DNA of 64,000 nt from Vibrio hepatarius (lineage in GTDB: Bacteria; Pseudomonadota; Gammaproteobacteria; Enterobacterales; Vibrionaceae), in assembly GCF_018860525.1 (NCBI RefSeq), contig NZ_JAHKPM010000069.1, forward strand, positions 62,001 through 126,000, read 5' to 3'. Shown piece after piece: positions 55,164-64,000 of this stretch; positions within the stretch are counted from its first letter, which is position 1; each line of letters starts with the position of its first letter. Under the pieces are notes generated by a model. That model ran no database searches, was not told where the DNA came from, and worked only from the letters and a program-made list of their open reading frames with translations. Both the position numbers and the translations under genes were made by a program.

Positions 55164-55464
55164 TCGAGTACTGGTCTGAAGAAACTACGCTCGTAACTGA
55201 TGATGCAATTTGTATCTTCTACAAACTGAAAAGCAGCAACACACTCTTTATCCTTGAATGAGTCATTGCGGTAAGCTTCATAGGCAGCGAGGCTAGGAAA
55301 CGAAATAGAGCAAGAGCTACATTATTCGCCCCTTCAGAAGGCAAGAAGTAACCATGATGTTGCCCTTCAAACATAGCTACGAGGGGTAACCACATTTTTG
55401 CGTATTCTTCAAACTCACTAATCTTTGATGGATCAATGATATATCTAAGATAACAAGTAACCAT
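55160..55464 (-). pseudogene. NIPSNAP-family protein with a 1-bp frameshift
   Basis: A dimeric alpha-beta barrel protein of the NIPSNAP type. The first frame reads VTCYLRYIIDPSKISEFEEYAKMW and then GANNVALALF; from about 55300 the expected sequence continues in another frame as SFPSLAAYEAYRNDSFKD and CIISYERSFFRPVLD to the stop at 55160. Adding one T in the TTT run near 55303 restores a 101-residue protein. It is the outermost cassette at the high-coordinate end. A sequencing error cannot be excluded. Confidence 0.75.
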
Positions 55465-55927
55465 TTAATGAACTCCTTTCATCGTTTTCCCTATTAGCGC
55501 ATAACAGTTATTAGACAGAAAAATTCCGCATTTAAATATAGAATTATTCTTTATAGTATGTTGATGAAGCAAATCATACCTAACTTTTATGATAACTAAC
55601 AATAACTTATCAACTATAACTCTCTAACTACATCCTAAAATACAGATTTTTTCTATATAGTATGAATTGATGTATCAAACTGAAATTTATGTATATATAT
55701 CAAGTAAATATTTAAAGAAAAAAATCAGCGAAGAAAACGCAAAGTCTAGCTCTCAATGCCTTAGTCTTTTTATACAAAGAAATCATTCAAGTGCCCATTG
55801 ATCTTGATATGCAATTTCGTCGTTCAGATAGGTCCATATAAAATAATCATTTATCAAGGTTTTAATTGTATGATTTAGTCCCTATCTGAAAATTTGTCGG
55901 ATTTATAGGTGGTGAGCAGGCAATAAA
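55465..55927. other. AT-rich region between the array and aroG
   Basis: About 460 AT-rich bases with no gene, RNA or repeat of note. Its right end carries the aroG terminator. It forms the edge of the cassette array; no integrase gene or attI is visible. Confidence 0.45.
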
Positions 55928-55949
55928 AAAGGCAGATCACTCTGCCTTT
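55928..55949 (-). terminator. Terminator of the DAHP synthase gene
   Basis: AAAGGCAGA-TCAC-TCTGCCTTT, followed on the minus strand by a T tract. Between it and the stop codon a 12-bp tandem repeat (TATATAGTTCTT) is present. Confidence 0.85.
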
Positions 55950-55986
55950 ATATAGTTCTTTATATAGTTCTTTATATTGTATGATC

Positions 55987-57039
55987 TTATTGCTGGCGAC
56001 GAGCTTCAACCGCATCAGCTAGCTGACGAAGTACTTTTTCAGTATCTTGCCAACCGATACACGCATCGGTAATGGACTGACCGTATGTTTCCACTTTACC
56101 GTCAATTAAATCTTGACGCCCTTCCACCAAATGAGACTCAATCATAACACCGAAAATAGCGTCTTCACCCGAAGCAATTTGACCGGCAACATCTTCTGTA
56201 ACCACCATCTGACGCTGGTACTGCTTAGAACTGTTTGCATGGCTAAAATCAATCATAACTTTCTGTGGTAAGCCAGAAGCTTCAAGCTGAGACTTAATCT
56301 CACGTACATGCTCAGCGCTATAATTAGGCTCTTTACCGCCACGCAAAATAATATGGCAATCTGAATTCCCTGCCGTTTCAACAATCGCAGAGTGACCGTA
56401 TTTAGTTACTGACAGAAAGTGGTGTGATGCACTTGCACTTCGAATGGCATCAGAAGCAATCTTGATGTTTCCATCCGTTCCATTTTTAAACCCAACAGGA
56501 CAAGACAGACCTGATGCCAACTCGCGGTGAACTTGAGACTCCGTTGTACGCGCCCCAATCGCGCCCCAACTGATAAGATCGGCCACATACTGGGGCGTGA
56601 TCATATCAAGAAACTCGCTCGCGGTTGGCAAACCAAGGTCCGTCAAATCAAGCAGTAATTTACGGCCAATGCGCAAACCATCATTGATTTTAAACGTGTC
56701 ATTCATGTACGGATCGTTTATCAGCCCTTTCCAGCCAACTGTTGTACGCGGCTTTTCAAAATACACTCGCATAACAACTTCAAGGCGGTCACCTAATTCA
56801 TCTCGTAAGACTTTCAAGCGTTTACCATATTCGAGTGCCGCTTGAGGATCATGAATGGAGCATGGACCAACAATCACCAGCAACCTGTCGTCTTCTCCGC
56901 TAAGAATTTTTGAAATATCTCGACGAGATTGAAAGGTTGTAGAAGACGCAGTTTCTGTCGCTGGAAATTTTTCTAAAACAGCCACTGGCGGTAATAATTC
57001 TTTAACTTTACTAATTCGTACATCATCAGTTTGGAACAT
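55987..57039 (-). CDS. aroG: 3-deoxy-7-phosphoheptulonate synthase (DAHP synthase, class I)
   Basis: First enzyme of the shikimate pathway: condenses phosphoenolpyruvate and erythrose 4-phosphate. The 350 residues align with E. coli AroG in length and motifs (LLVIVGPCSIHDP, MRVYFEKPRTTVGWKGLINDP, GARTTESQVHRELASG, PVGFKNGTDG, IDFSHANSSK). The AroG-type Phe-sensitive form is suggested by the overall similarity but feedback type is not proven. Monocistronic with its own terminator. Confidence 0.92.
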   Translation of the reverse strand: MFQTDDVRISKVKELLPPVAVLEKFPATETASSTTFQSRRDISKILSGEDDRLLVIVGPCSIHDPQAALEYGKRLKVLRDELGDRLEVVMRVYFEKPRTTVGWKGLINDPYMNDTFKINDGLRIGRKLLLDLTDLGLPTASEFLDMITPQYVADLISWGAIGARTTESQVHRELASGLSCPVGFKNGTDGNIKIASDAIRSASASHHFLSVTKYGHSAIVETAGNSDCHIILRGGKEPNYSAEHVREIKSQLEASGLPQKVMIDFSHANSSKQYQRQMVVTEDVAGQIASGEDAIFGVMIESHLVEGRQDLIDGKVETYGQSITDACIGWQDTEKVLRQLADAVEARRQQ

Positions 57040-57348
57040 TGCTTATCGTCTTCCTATTCTTATCTATTTGAGCAGTACGCTTCATATATGGCGCACTTAA
57101 ATACTCAGTTATTTTCTTGGGCTTTGGTGTAACTTATCTATCAAAAACGAAGCTTGCAACCATTTTTTCAAATAAAATGCAATATAGACTCTGTCTTTGA
57201 AATGTACATTAGGCGTAAACCATAGGTTACATCATTAAAATTATGAGTTAGCACAAGCTTTTAAAGCCAACTTTATTCACAGCAAGGTGCAATATCGTTA
57301 TGATGTAGGTAAGGTAGTAATACAACAATTTGCAAAGTTGGTTCTTGA
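57040..57348. promoter_or_regulatory. Divergent upstream region of aroG and the ABC transporter
   Basis: 309 bases containing both promoters. No specific operator (for example a TyrR box) could be assigned with confidence. Confidence 0.4.
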
Positions 57349-58068
57349 ATGAATGCCATTGAATTTACAAATGTGAGTAAGCAGTACGGTCAGTTCCAAG
57401 CCCTAAAAGACATTACCCTATCAGTGAAAAAAGGTGAAAAGCTGGTTATTTGTGGCCCTTCTGGCTCAGGTAAGTCAACCTTAATAAGGACCGTTAATGG
57501 CCTTGAAGACATTTCTCATGGTGACATTAAAGTTTTTGGCCAGCCAATATCAAAAACGTCTCCTGGAAAAGTAGGCATGGTCTTTCAACATTTTCATCTT
57601 TTCCCTCACTTGAGCATCCTTGATAATTTGATCTTAGCTCCAACCCGAACATTAAAACTCTCGAGACGAGACGCAATAGCAACAGCACTGCACTTTCTTA
57701 ACCAAGTGGGTATTGCCGATCAAGCAGACAAATACCCAATCCAGTTATCTGGAGGGCAACAGCAGCGAGTTGCCATCGCTCGTTCACTCTGCATGAAACC
57801 AGAGTTATTACTGTTTGACGAACCAACATCAGCGTTGGACCCTGAAACAATACAAGAAGTTCTGGAAGTGATGACAAGTATCGCGAAGTCAGGAATGACC
57901 ATGGTTTGTGTCACTCATGAAATGGGATTTGCAAGAAAAATTGCCGATAGAGTTTTATTTATGGATCAAGGGAGAGCTTTAGAAATAGCGCCACCTGAGC
58001 AACTATTTAACAATCCTAAGCACCCAAGAACTCAGCATTTTCTCGAACAAATCTTAAGTCACCAATGA
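57349..58068 (+). CDS. Polar amino-acid ABC transporter ATP-binding protein
   Basis: A 239-residue ATPase of the GlnQ/HisP type: Walker A GPSGSGKST (about 36-44), signature LSGGQQQRVAIARSL, Walker B LLLFDEPTSALDPE and switch His in CVTHEMGFA. It powers the uptake system encoded by the following genes. Its end overlaps the start of the first permease by 4 bases, a sign of translational coupling. The most likely substrates are glutamine, glutamate, aspartate or related amino acids. Confidence 0.92.
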   Translation: MNAIEFTNVSKQYGQFQALKDITLSVKKGEKLVICGPSGSGKSTLIRTVNGLEDISHGDIKVFGQPISKTSPGKVGMVFQHFHLFPHLSILDNLILAPTRTLKLSRRDAIATALHFLNQVGIADQADKYPIQLSGGQQQRVAIARSLCMKPELLLFDEPTSALDPETIQEVLEVMTSIAKSGMTMVCVTHEMGFARKIADRVLFMDQGRALEIAPPEQLFNNPKHPRTQHFLEQILSHQ

Positions 58069-58865
58069 TTTTAAAGACATTCAAACCTATTTTTTCTGCT
58101 CTAATACAAATCCTTGTATTGATATTATTGTTAGGTTGGGTTCTAGAGTCTGGCGCTAGAGCAATGAACTACCAATGGCAATGGCAGCGAGTACCTGATT
58201 TCATTGCATTTTATGAACAAGGGCAATGGTGGCCAGCAGAACTAATTGACGGTTTGTTCGTCACCATTAAAATTTCATTGCTGAGTCTAATATTTACATT
58301 ACTGCTTGGAATGTTAACCGCCTTACTCAAACTGTCCGACTCATTGATTGGGCGCTCCATCGCTACTGTATACATTGAGTTGATCCGCAATACCCCGCTG
58401 CTGGTACAAATCTATTTGTTGTACTTTATCTTTGGTCCCGTGATCGGGCTAGATAGATTAACCACCGCTATCCTTGCATTATCTCTTTTTCAAGGGGCTT
58501 ACACAGCTGAGATTTTTCGTGGCGGCTTAAATAGCATTTCAAAGGGGCAATTTGAAGCTGCACATTCACTCGGCCTTAACGCCTTTGCGACCTACTATAA
58601 CGTCATTGGCCCTCAGCTACTTCAGCGTACACTCCCTCCTCTGACCAATGAGGTTGTTTCTTTGGTAAAAAACTCATCAATTGTTAGTGTCATGGCAATT
58701 TTTGATTTGACCACTGAGGGAAGGAATATTGTTTCAGAGACAGCAATGCCATTTGAAATCTGGTTTACCGTGGCCGCCATTTACTTACTCTTGACCCTCT
58801 CATTGTCTGCTATGTCTGTCTGGCTTGAAAATAAACTGGGCGCTAACTGGCGCGCACCAACGTAG
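58065..58865 (+). CDS. Polar amino-acid ABC transporter permease 1
   Basis: A 266-residue HisM/GltJ-type permease: five hydrophobic segments and the EAA loop GQFEAAHSLGLNAFATYYNVIGPQ (about 167-190). The N terminus carries one additional hydrophobic segment. It is cotranscribed with the ATPase (4-base overlap) and the binding protein (8 bases after). Confidence 0.9.
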   Translation: MILKTFKPIFSALIQILVLILLLGWVLESGARAMNYQWQWQRVPDFIAFYEQGQWWPAELIDGLFVTIKISLLSLIFTLLLGMLTALLKLSDSLIGRSIATVYIELIRNTPLLVQIYLLYFIFGPVIGLDRLTTAILALSLFQGAYTAEIFRGGLNSISKGQFEAAHSLGLNAFATYYNVIGPQLLQRTLPPLTNEVVSLVKNSSIVSVMAIFDLTTEGRNIVSETAMPFEIWFTVAAIYLLLTLSLSAMSVWLENKLGANWRAPT

Positions 58866-58873
58866 GAAAACAA

Positions 58874-59710
58874 ATGAAATCTCTCAAATACATACCACTT
58901 TTACTGCGTGCAGTTTGGGTGGCAATAAGCACATTCTTCATCTTAGTAGCGGCAACCGCAAATGCCAGTAATACACCAAATCTAGACACCATAAATCAAA
59001 GGGGAACATTACGTGTTGGTATGTCAACATTTGTCCCTTGGGCAATGCGTGACAGACAAGGGGACTTAGTTGGCTTTGAGGTAGACGTAGCGAAACGCTT
59101 AGCCGCTGACTCAGGCTGGAAGGTCGAGTTTGTGCCTACCGCTTGGGATGGGATCATCCCGGCTCTCTTAGCTAAAAAGTTCGACGTTATTATTGGTGGA
59201 ATGAGCGTGACGGCTGAACGTTCAAAAAGCGTCTTATTTACCAGCCCATATTCTCATTCTGGCGTGCAGTTGGCTGCTAACAAGCAACTGGCCTCAGGCT
59301 TTTCCAAAATCAGTGATTTCAACTCAAGACGCATCAAGATTGCGGCACGAAGAGGCGCTTATACCGTGCAAGTCGCCCGTGAGGCTTTCCCAAAAGCTAA
59401 AATCCTTCAGTTCGATGATGACGCACAAGCGTTTCAAGAAGTCCTTAATGGAAATGCGCATGCCGTTATTGCCTCCAGCCCAAAGCCAGAACATGAGGCA
59501 GTAAAAAATGCCAGCACATTATTTATACCTTTTAACGAACGGTTATCTAAAGGTAACGAGGCCTTTGCTGTTCGATTAGGAGAAACAGACAAACAAGCCT
59601 TTTTTGATCACTGGATTAACGATCGTATCCAAGATGGATGGCTTGAGCAGCGCTATGAGTACTGGTTTTCGACTCTAGATTGGCAACAGCATATTAGAAA
59701 CCACGACTAA
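58874..59710 (+). CDS. Polar amino-acid ABC transporter substrate-binding protein
   Basis: A 278-residue periplasmic protein of SBP family 3 with a signal peptide (cleavage after ANA, about residue 30). The amino-acid pocket region is visible: LRVGMSTFVPWAMRDRQGDLVGFEVDVAKRL and DVIIGGMSVTAERSKSVLFTSPYS. AGGAAAACAA precedes the ATG. It sits between two permease genes of the same operon. Confidence 0.9.
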   Translation: MKSLKYIPLLLRAVWVAISTFFILVAATANASNTPNLDTINQRGTLRVGMSTFVPWAMRDRQGDLVGFEVDVAKRLAADSGWKVEFVPTAWDGIIPALLAKKFDVIIGGMSVTAERSKSVLFTSPYSHSGVQLAANKQLASGFSKISDFNSRRIKIAARRGAYTVQVAREAFPKAKILQFDDDAQAFQEVLNGNAHAVIASSPKPEHEAVKNASTLFIPFNERLSKGNEAFAVRLGETDKQAFFDHWINDRIQDGWLEQRYEYWFSTLDWQQHIRNHD

Positions 59711-59784
59711 ACCATAACAATAGCCACTCTACCAAGGTGTATTGTGGCAACCTAATATACAACTTTTTAAGGGTGGGATATTGA

Positions 59785-60696
59785 GTGGAGACGACAAGCA
59801 TCCTCAAATCAAAACCAAGTCCGAAGCGTTATTGGAAATTCAATAAGCTCGACCTAACTTTATTATTTTTTCTAACTGTCGCTGGGTTTTGGCTTCACCA
59901 AAGAGCATCAATTGGAGTTCATTATACTTGGCATTGGAACGACGCGTTGACGCTCCTCTTTACCCCACGTTCTGATGGTACTTTGCCTTATTTCTTCCAA
60001 GGCGTGATCGCAACATTAAGACTAAGTGTATGGGGCATAGTTTTCGCAATACCAATTGGCATACTCGTAGGTATTTCAAGGCATTCATCCGTCTATGTAC
60101 TGCGCGCATCAGCCAATATATACATTTTACTAATACGTAATATCCCACCTTTAGTATTTGTATTTATATTTTACTTCTTTATCTCTAATCAGCTCATTCC
60201 TAGCTTGGGTTTAAGCGACATACTCCAAGATTCATCTGAACAGTCTCAATATTGGCAGATTTTGTTATTTGGCCCAAAACCGCTCTGGGAAAACTTACTT
60301 TCAGGTGTTTTATGTATCAGCATTTTGTCGTCATCCTATATTGCTGAAATAGTTCGCTCCGGCCTAACGAGTATCCCTAAAGGGCAATGGGAAGCATCAG
60401 ATGCTCTCAGTTTACCTTTGTGGGTAAAATATAGATTTATTATTGCGCCTCAAGTTCTAGCGACAATCACTCCAGCATTAGCAGGACAAGCCATATCCCT
60501 AGTAAAAGATACGTCGATTGTGTCTCTTATCTCCATTCAAGAGATGACGTTTGTCGGTACTGAAGTCGCTAATTCTTCAGGCCTAATATTTGAAATTTGG
60601 CTCATCGTCGGCGCCGTCTATCTGATATTTTGTGCGACGCTTTCTGCCCTGTTTAGAAAAATAGAACGCCGCACTCTTCAGCATCAAACAAAGTAA
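59785..60696 (+). CDS. Polar amino-acid ABC transporter permease 2
   Basis: A 303-residue HisM-type permease with an EAA loop GQWEASDALSLPLWVKYRFIIAPQ (about 195-218). It starts at GTG 59785, seven bases after GGGTGGG. It has a longer periplasmic insertion between the first segments than its partner. Its last 13 bases overlap the end of ctaB on the other strand. Confidence 0.9.
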   Translation: METTSILKSKPSPKRYWKFNKLDLTLLFFLTVAGFWLHQRASIGVHYTWHWNDALTLLFTPRSDGTLPYFFQGVIATLRLSVWGIVFAIPIGILVGISRHSSVYVLRASANIYILLIRNIPPLVFVFIFYFFISNQLIPSLGLSDILQDSSEQSQYWQILLFGPKPLWENLLSGVLCISILSSSYIAEIVRSGLTSIPKGQWEASDALSLPLWVKYRFIIAPQVLATITPALAGQAISLVKDTSIVSLISIQEMTFVGTEVANSSGLIFEIWLIVGAVYLIFCATLSALFRKIERRTLQHQTK

Positions 60697-61580
60697 TGCT
60701 CTACTAACAAAGCAGAAAACAATAGCATGAGATGCCATATTGAAAATTTAAACGTTGTCATCGCCTGGGTCTTTGATGATTCAAATTTTAGCTTCCACGC
60801 ATGATAAATAAACAAGACAGATAAAATGGTTGCACAAACTAAATAAAAAACTCCCGCCATACCGACCAGTGCAGGCAGTAAACAAATAACAAACAGCAAA
60901 ATGGTATACAGCAAAATCGATGTTTTTGTGTACTCATCACCATGCGTTACAGGCAGCATAGGAATGTCAGCTTTGGCATAATCTTCTTTACGATGAATCG
61001 CTAAAGCCCAAAAGTGGGGAGGAGTCCATATAAAAATAATCATCACAAGCAACCAAGCATTGGCATGCATTTCACCGGTCACTGACGTCCATCCCAATAG
61101 AGGTGGCATAGCACCAGCGATACCGGCAATAACAATATTTTGTGGCGTTTCACGCTTTAAGTACATGGTATATATCACAGCATAGCCAACCAAACTTGCG
61201 AAAGTTAGCCACGCGGTTAACGTATTCACACCACCGTACAAGACGACAAAACCAGCCAACCCCAATCCACTCGCAAAGATCAATACACTACGAGTGCTAA
61301 GCTCGCCTGAAGGCAATGGTCGTTTGTATGTGCGAGCCATTATTGCGTCAATTCGCCGATCTATTAAATGATTAAATGCCGCAGCAGATCCCGCCATTAG
61401 TGCTATACCGACCATTCCTAATACGGCCTCTTGGACAGGTAATGTCCCTGGAACAGCCAAGCACATTCCAACTAAAGCAGTAAGCAGCATTAAGGCAACG
61501 ACTTTGGGTTTAGTCAGAGTCAAATAGGTGATCCACAAGGAACGTTCTGGCTCAGATACATGACTAATAGAATTGTTCAT
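60684..61580 (-). CDS. ctaB: Protoheme IX farnesyltransferase (heme O synthase)
   Basis: UbiA-type prenyltransferase of 298 residues that converts heme B to heme O. The conserved Asp-rich motif NHLIDRRIDAIMARTYKRPLP is in place, as is the second motif with HFWALAIHRKEDYAKADIPMLP. About nine membrane segments. It overlaps ctaA by 4 bases and so belongs to the oxidase-assembly operon; also named cyoE. Confidence 0.93.
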   Translation of the reverse strand: MNNSISHVSEPERSLWITYLTLTKPKVVALMLLTALVGMCLAVPGTLPVQEAVLGMVGIALMAGSAAAFNHLIDRRIDAIMARTYKRPLPSGELSTRSVLIFASGLGLAGFVVLYGGVNTLTAWLTFASLVGYAVIYTMYLKRETPQNIVIAGIAGAMPPLLGWTSVTGEMHANAWLLVMIIFIWTPPHFWALAIHRKEDYAKADIPMLPVTHGDEYTKTSILLYTILLFVICLLPALVGMAGVFYLVCATILSVLFIYHAWKLKFESSKTQAMTTFKFSIWHLMLLFSALLVEHYFV

Positions 61581-62650
61581 TGTGAGCTCTCCTTACTAAT
61601 AAACTGAGGGGTATTCACATCATCGAACGCTTTCTTATGCCAAAGCTGATAGTTGACGTGTAAAATCGATACAAGTAAAAACGCAGCGACTAAATTATGA
61701 GCAACAGCCACAACTAAAGGTAAACTAAACACTACATTGGATATACCTAAGCCTATCTGTATCGCCAATAAAACCGACACCCGTATAGCTGACCATTTAA
61801 AATTGGGTTTTTTGGTGTATAACAAAGCCAATATTAAACACAGTGAAACCAAAGTGAGTAATACAGCGCCTAGTCTATGGGTCACGTGAATAGTCATTCG
61901 AGCACCATAATCTAGCGTGCCAAATTCATAACTAGGCTGCTCGGGCTGAATGAGGGTAAATGCGCGTTCAAAATCTAAATATGCCAACCAGTTACCATCG
62001 CAGATTGGTAAATCTTTACACATCAAGGCTGCATAATTAGAAGACGTCCACCCACCTAAAGCCACTTGAATGATGACCATACATAAGGTGACTGAAGCAA
62101 GCCATTTTATCCCTCTTGGGTATGACAGAAGATTTTCTTTTGGCACGTCTCTCTCACGCAACTGCCAATATAAAACCATGAGTAAACAAAACAGTGTAAA
62201 ACCGCCAAGAAGATGTCCCATAACAACTACAGGCATCAACTTCATTGTCACAGTCCACATACCAAGTAAAGCTTGAAATATCACGACGGCTGATAGGGCG
62301 ATTGGCATACTCTTGGGTATCCGACTATCGCTGAGCGATTTGACTGAAATGGCAAAAACCAATATACCTAGAGTGCCAGCAAAATACCGATGAATCATCT
62401 CTAGCCAAGCCTTATTCGCTTCAATCACCAGCTCTGGATATAAAGTCATTGCAAGTGCGATTTCGTGTTGTTCATCTGGTACTGTTAAATGGCCATAACA
62501 TCCCGGCCAATCTGGGCACCCCAACCCAGCATCAGCTAATCGTGTATATGCTCCTAATAAAATGACCGTCACTGTCATAACTAAGGTTAAACGAACTAAA
62601 TTGGTCAATCCCATAACCAAACTCCTTCCATGAGTCTCAGTTAACTCCAT
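61577..62650 (-). CDS. ctaA: Heme A synthase (CtaA/Cox15)
   Basis: A 357-residue integral membrane enzyme that oxidises heme O to heme A. Eight predicted helices with the heme-ligand His residues in TYTRLADAGLGCPDWPGCYGHL, MIHRYFAGTLG, VMGHLLGGFTLF and THRLGAVLLTL. A vicinal Cys region (CPDWPGC, CKDLPICDG) corresponds to the type with a periplasmic disulfide. Needed for aa3-type cytochrome oxidase. Confidence 0.92.
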   Translation of the reverse strand: MELTETHGRSLVMGLTNLVRLTLVMTVTVILLGAYTRLADAGLGCPDWPGCYGHLTVPDEQHEIALAMTLYPELVIEANKAWLEMIHRYFAGTLGILVFAISVKSLSDSRIPKSMPIALSAVVIFQALLGMWTVTMKLMPVVVMGHLLGGFTLFCLLMVLYWQLRERDVPKENLLSYPRGIKWLASVTLCMVIIQVALGGWTSSNYAALMCKDLPICDGNWLAYLDFERAFTLIQPEQPSYEFGTLDYGARMTIHVTHRLGAVLLTLVSLCLILALLYTKKPNFKWSAIRVSVLLAIQIGLGISNVVFSLPLVVAVAHNLVAAFLLVSILHVNYQLWHKKAFDDVNTPQFISKESSQ

Positions 62651-62700
62651 TAGATTGTATTTGCATTATCAAGCAAACATTAGAAATCAGAAACTACGCT

Positions 62701-63249
62701 TTAACCAACTCTTGAGAGCTTCAATAGTTTCCTTAAATCCGTCAATATGTCTTTACTCTGGCTAATGAGTTCATCTTGGCTTTCAACTAAAGGGTAACGC
62801 ATCACTAATTGGCCTAAAGGGTCAACAATTACCAACTCAAAGTCAGAAACTAGCTGATGAAAGGCATCGTTGACTTCTATCACCTTAAATCGGTTCTCCT
62901 CAGATACAGTTTGATCACTGAGCTTAGATATTAAGAGCACTGGTACCACACGACTTTGATACTTACCTAAAGCGAGATGACTTTGACCAAGTAAGTACAT
63001 TTGCTGGTGGCAAAATTCGTTGCATGTTGAAGGAACTAGATACCCTAGTTGCCATTGCTGTCCTACATAAGGATTAGTGACTCCTAACCTTTCATAACTC
63101 TGTCTTGGTTCAATTAGCTGACCTTTATTGGTCACGCCAGATTCATACCATTGATTAATAAGTAATACTTTCGCAATAACCGCTGGTAAGGCAAACATCG
63201 TTATCAAAGCCACAAACATGGCCCTACCTCTAGAAACCTTATTAATCAT
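62701..63249 (-). CDS. Membrane-anchored thioredoxin-like (Sco-like) assembly protein
   Basis: A 182-residue protein with one N-terminal membrane anchor (about 10-27) and a periplasmic thioredoxin-like domain. A CxxxC motif (STCNEFC), as in Sco-type copper chaperones, is at about residue 75, and a VDPLGQLVMRYP strand follows. The third copper-ligand His of classical Sco is not seen, so a redox or scaffold role is possible. It sits between SURF1 and ctaA in the oxidase-assembly operon. Confidence 0.7.
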   Translation of the reverse strand: MINKVSRGRAMFVALITMFALPAVIAKVLLINQWYESGVTNKGQLIEPRQSYERLGVTNPYVGQQWQLGYLVPSTCNEFCHQQMYLLGQSHLALGKYQSRVVPVLLISKLSDQTVSEENRFKVIEVNDAFHQLVSDFELVIVDPLGQLVMRYPLVESQDELISQSKDILTDLRKLLKLSRVG

Positions 63250-63252
63250 CTT

Positions 63253-63960
63253 TCACTCCTTGCCTTTACATAGTCTGAACGTTACCCAAAGACTTAAAAT
63301 AAGTAATGCTGCAGCCATACTAAACCACTGAATTGAGTAACCAAAATGCTTGTTAGAACCAAGTGGTACCGGTTGCCATGGCTGTGGGTAAGGCCATTCA
63401 GACGCTATGGGCTGCAAAACATAAGGTTGAATAGAATACCCCCAAATTTGCGTAAGCCTTTCAATATTTAAGTTTTGAATCCGATGTGGAATACTCGTTT
63501 CCATATAGAGCTTGTCACTCAATGGATTGGCAGAACGCTGATATAACCTTGCCGTAATATTGATAGGGGCTGTCAGCCAAGCAACCTTTGGCAATTGTTC
63601 ACGTTGAGTACTGGCTGGTAGAAACCCCCTCTCAAGCAACACTTTCATCCCTTTTTCCGACTCCATCAGTTGGTAAGCAAGATATCCGACTTCTCCTTGA
63701 TATATTTGATTATCAAGTAGCAAATACCGTCCCTTGATGGGGGACAACTTAGCAGCTACTTTAACTCCAGTTACATAGGTCAAATCCGCCAAGTGTAGTT
63801 CGTCAATACCAATAACTGCAGACTGCTCTCTTGCTGACAAAACTTGCTCCATTACCTGCTTTTCCTGCGCTCTTTCTAATTGCCAAAGACCTAAGTTGAC
63901 CAAAATGAAAAAGACAGCCAAAGTTAATAGCAACCCAATCCAAACAGAACATTTTCTCAA
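63253..63960 (-). CDS. SURF1-family cytochrome oxidase assembly protein (possibly partial at N terminus)
   Basis: A 235-residue protein with membrane segments at about 8-25 and 205-230 and the SURF1 motifs between them (LGLWQLERAQEK, GRYLLLDNQIYQGEVGYLAYQLME, VLLERGFLP, WGYSIQPYVLQP). It helps insert heme into subunit I. The TTG at 63960 is the first start codon in the frame here, and the frame stays open to the edge of the window, so the true start may lie further upstream. Confidence 0.88.
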   Translation of the reverse strand: MRKCSVWIGLLLTLAVFFILVNLGLWQLERAQEKQVMEQVLSAREQSAVIGIDELHLADLTYVTGVKVAAKLSPIKGRYLLLDNQIYQGEVGYLAYQLMESEKGMKVLLERGFLPASTQREQLPKVAWLTAPINITARLYQRSANPLSDKLYMETSIPHRIQNLNIERLTQIWGYSIQPYVLQPIASEWPYPQPWQPVPLGSNKHFGYSIQWFSMAAALLILSLWVTFRLCKGKE

Positions 63961-64000
63961 CGACCTTGGTAAGGAAAACTTTATGGTATTGATTTTTAAG

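Overview
The window looks like part of the secondary chromosome (or a comparable flexible region) of a marine Vibrio or close relative. The reasons are a complete malE-malF-malG / malK maltose regulon, a vibriolysin/HapA-type M4 metalloprotease, an OmpU-like porin, several small families typical of Vibrionaceae, and a run of integron-type gene cassettes with recognisable attC sites. Species assignment is inference; no rRNA or intact tRNA gene is present.

Layout. 0.5-6.2 kb: maltose/maltodextrin ABC transporter, malEFG and malK divergent around an 830-base control region with CRP-like and MalT-like sites and two strong hairpins. 6.3 kb: a decayed tRNA-Ser-like sequence. 6.7-13.3 kb: MaoC-family hydratase, PstS-like binding protein, RNase II and a DeaD-type RNA helicase with an RGG-rich tail. 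13.3-17.9 kb: a signalling set of periplasmic binding protein, hybrid-free sensor kinase and REC/HD-GYP response regulator. 18-25 kb: RDD protein, solute-binding protein, a soluble double-PAS chemoreceptor and the secreted metalloprotease. 24.9-37.3 kb: an XRE regulator with a divergent partner gene, two GGDEF cyclases, an EamA transporter with a divergent LysR regulator, an MscS channel, an FAH-family hydrolase and a porin.

37.6-43.4 kb holds the remains of an NRPS/PKS biosynthetic cluster. Almost every gene in it is broken: adenylation domains lack their N-terminal halves, a condensation domain has an in-frame stop, an O-methyltransferase lost its 5' end and is frameshifted by a 4-base slippage, and a ketosynthase is fused in frame to the catalytic core of a sensor histidine kinase. 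This KS-kinase chimera is the most unusual single object in the window.

43.6-48.4 kb: secreted M28 aminopeptidase, TPR protein, DUF4286 protein, tandem repeats and an orphan ectoine-type aspartokinase without ectABC. 48.6-55.5 kb: a chromosomal-integron-like array of eleven genes, all on the minus strand, with several attC sites and no integrase in view (GNATs, VF530, LysE, a truncated PhzF, two nucleotidyltransferases, GFA, a C39-like cysteine-peptidase-fold protein, VOC, a frameshifted NIPSNAP). 56-64 kb returns to core metabolism: DAHP synthase, a polar amino-acid ABC transporter with two permeases, and the heme A / cytochrome c oxidase assembly operon (SURF1, Sco-like, ctaA, ctaB).

The overall picture is core transport and signalling genes interrupted by two accessory zones: a dead secondary-metabolite cluster and a cassette array.
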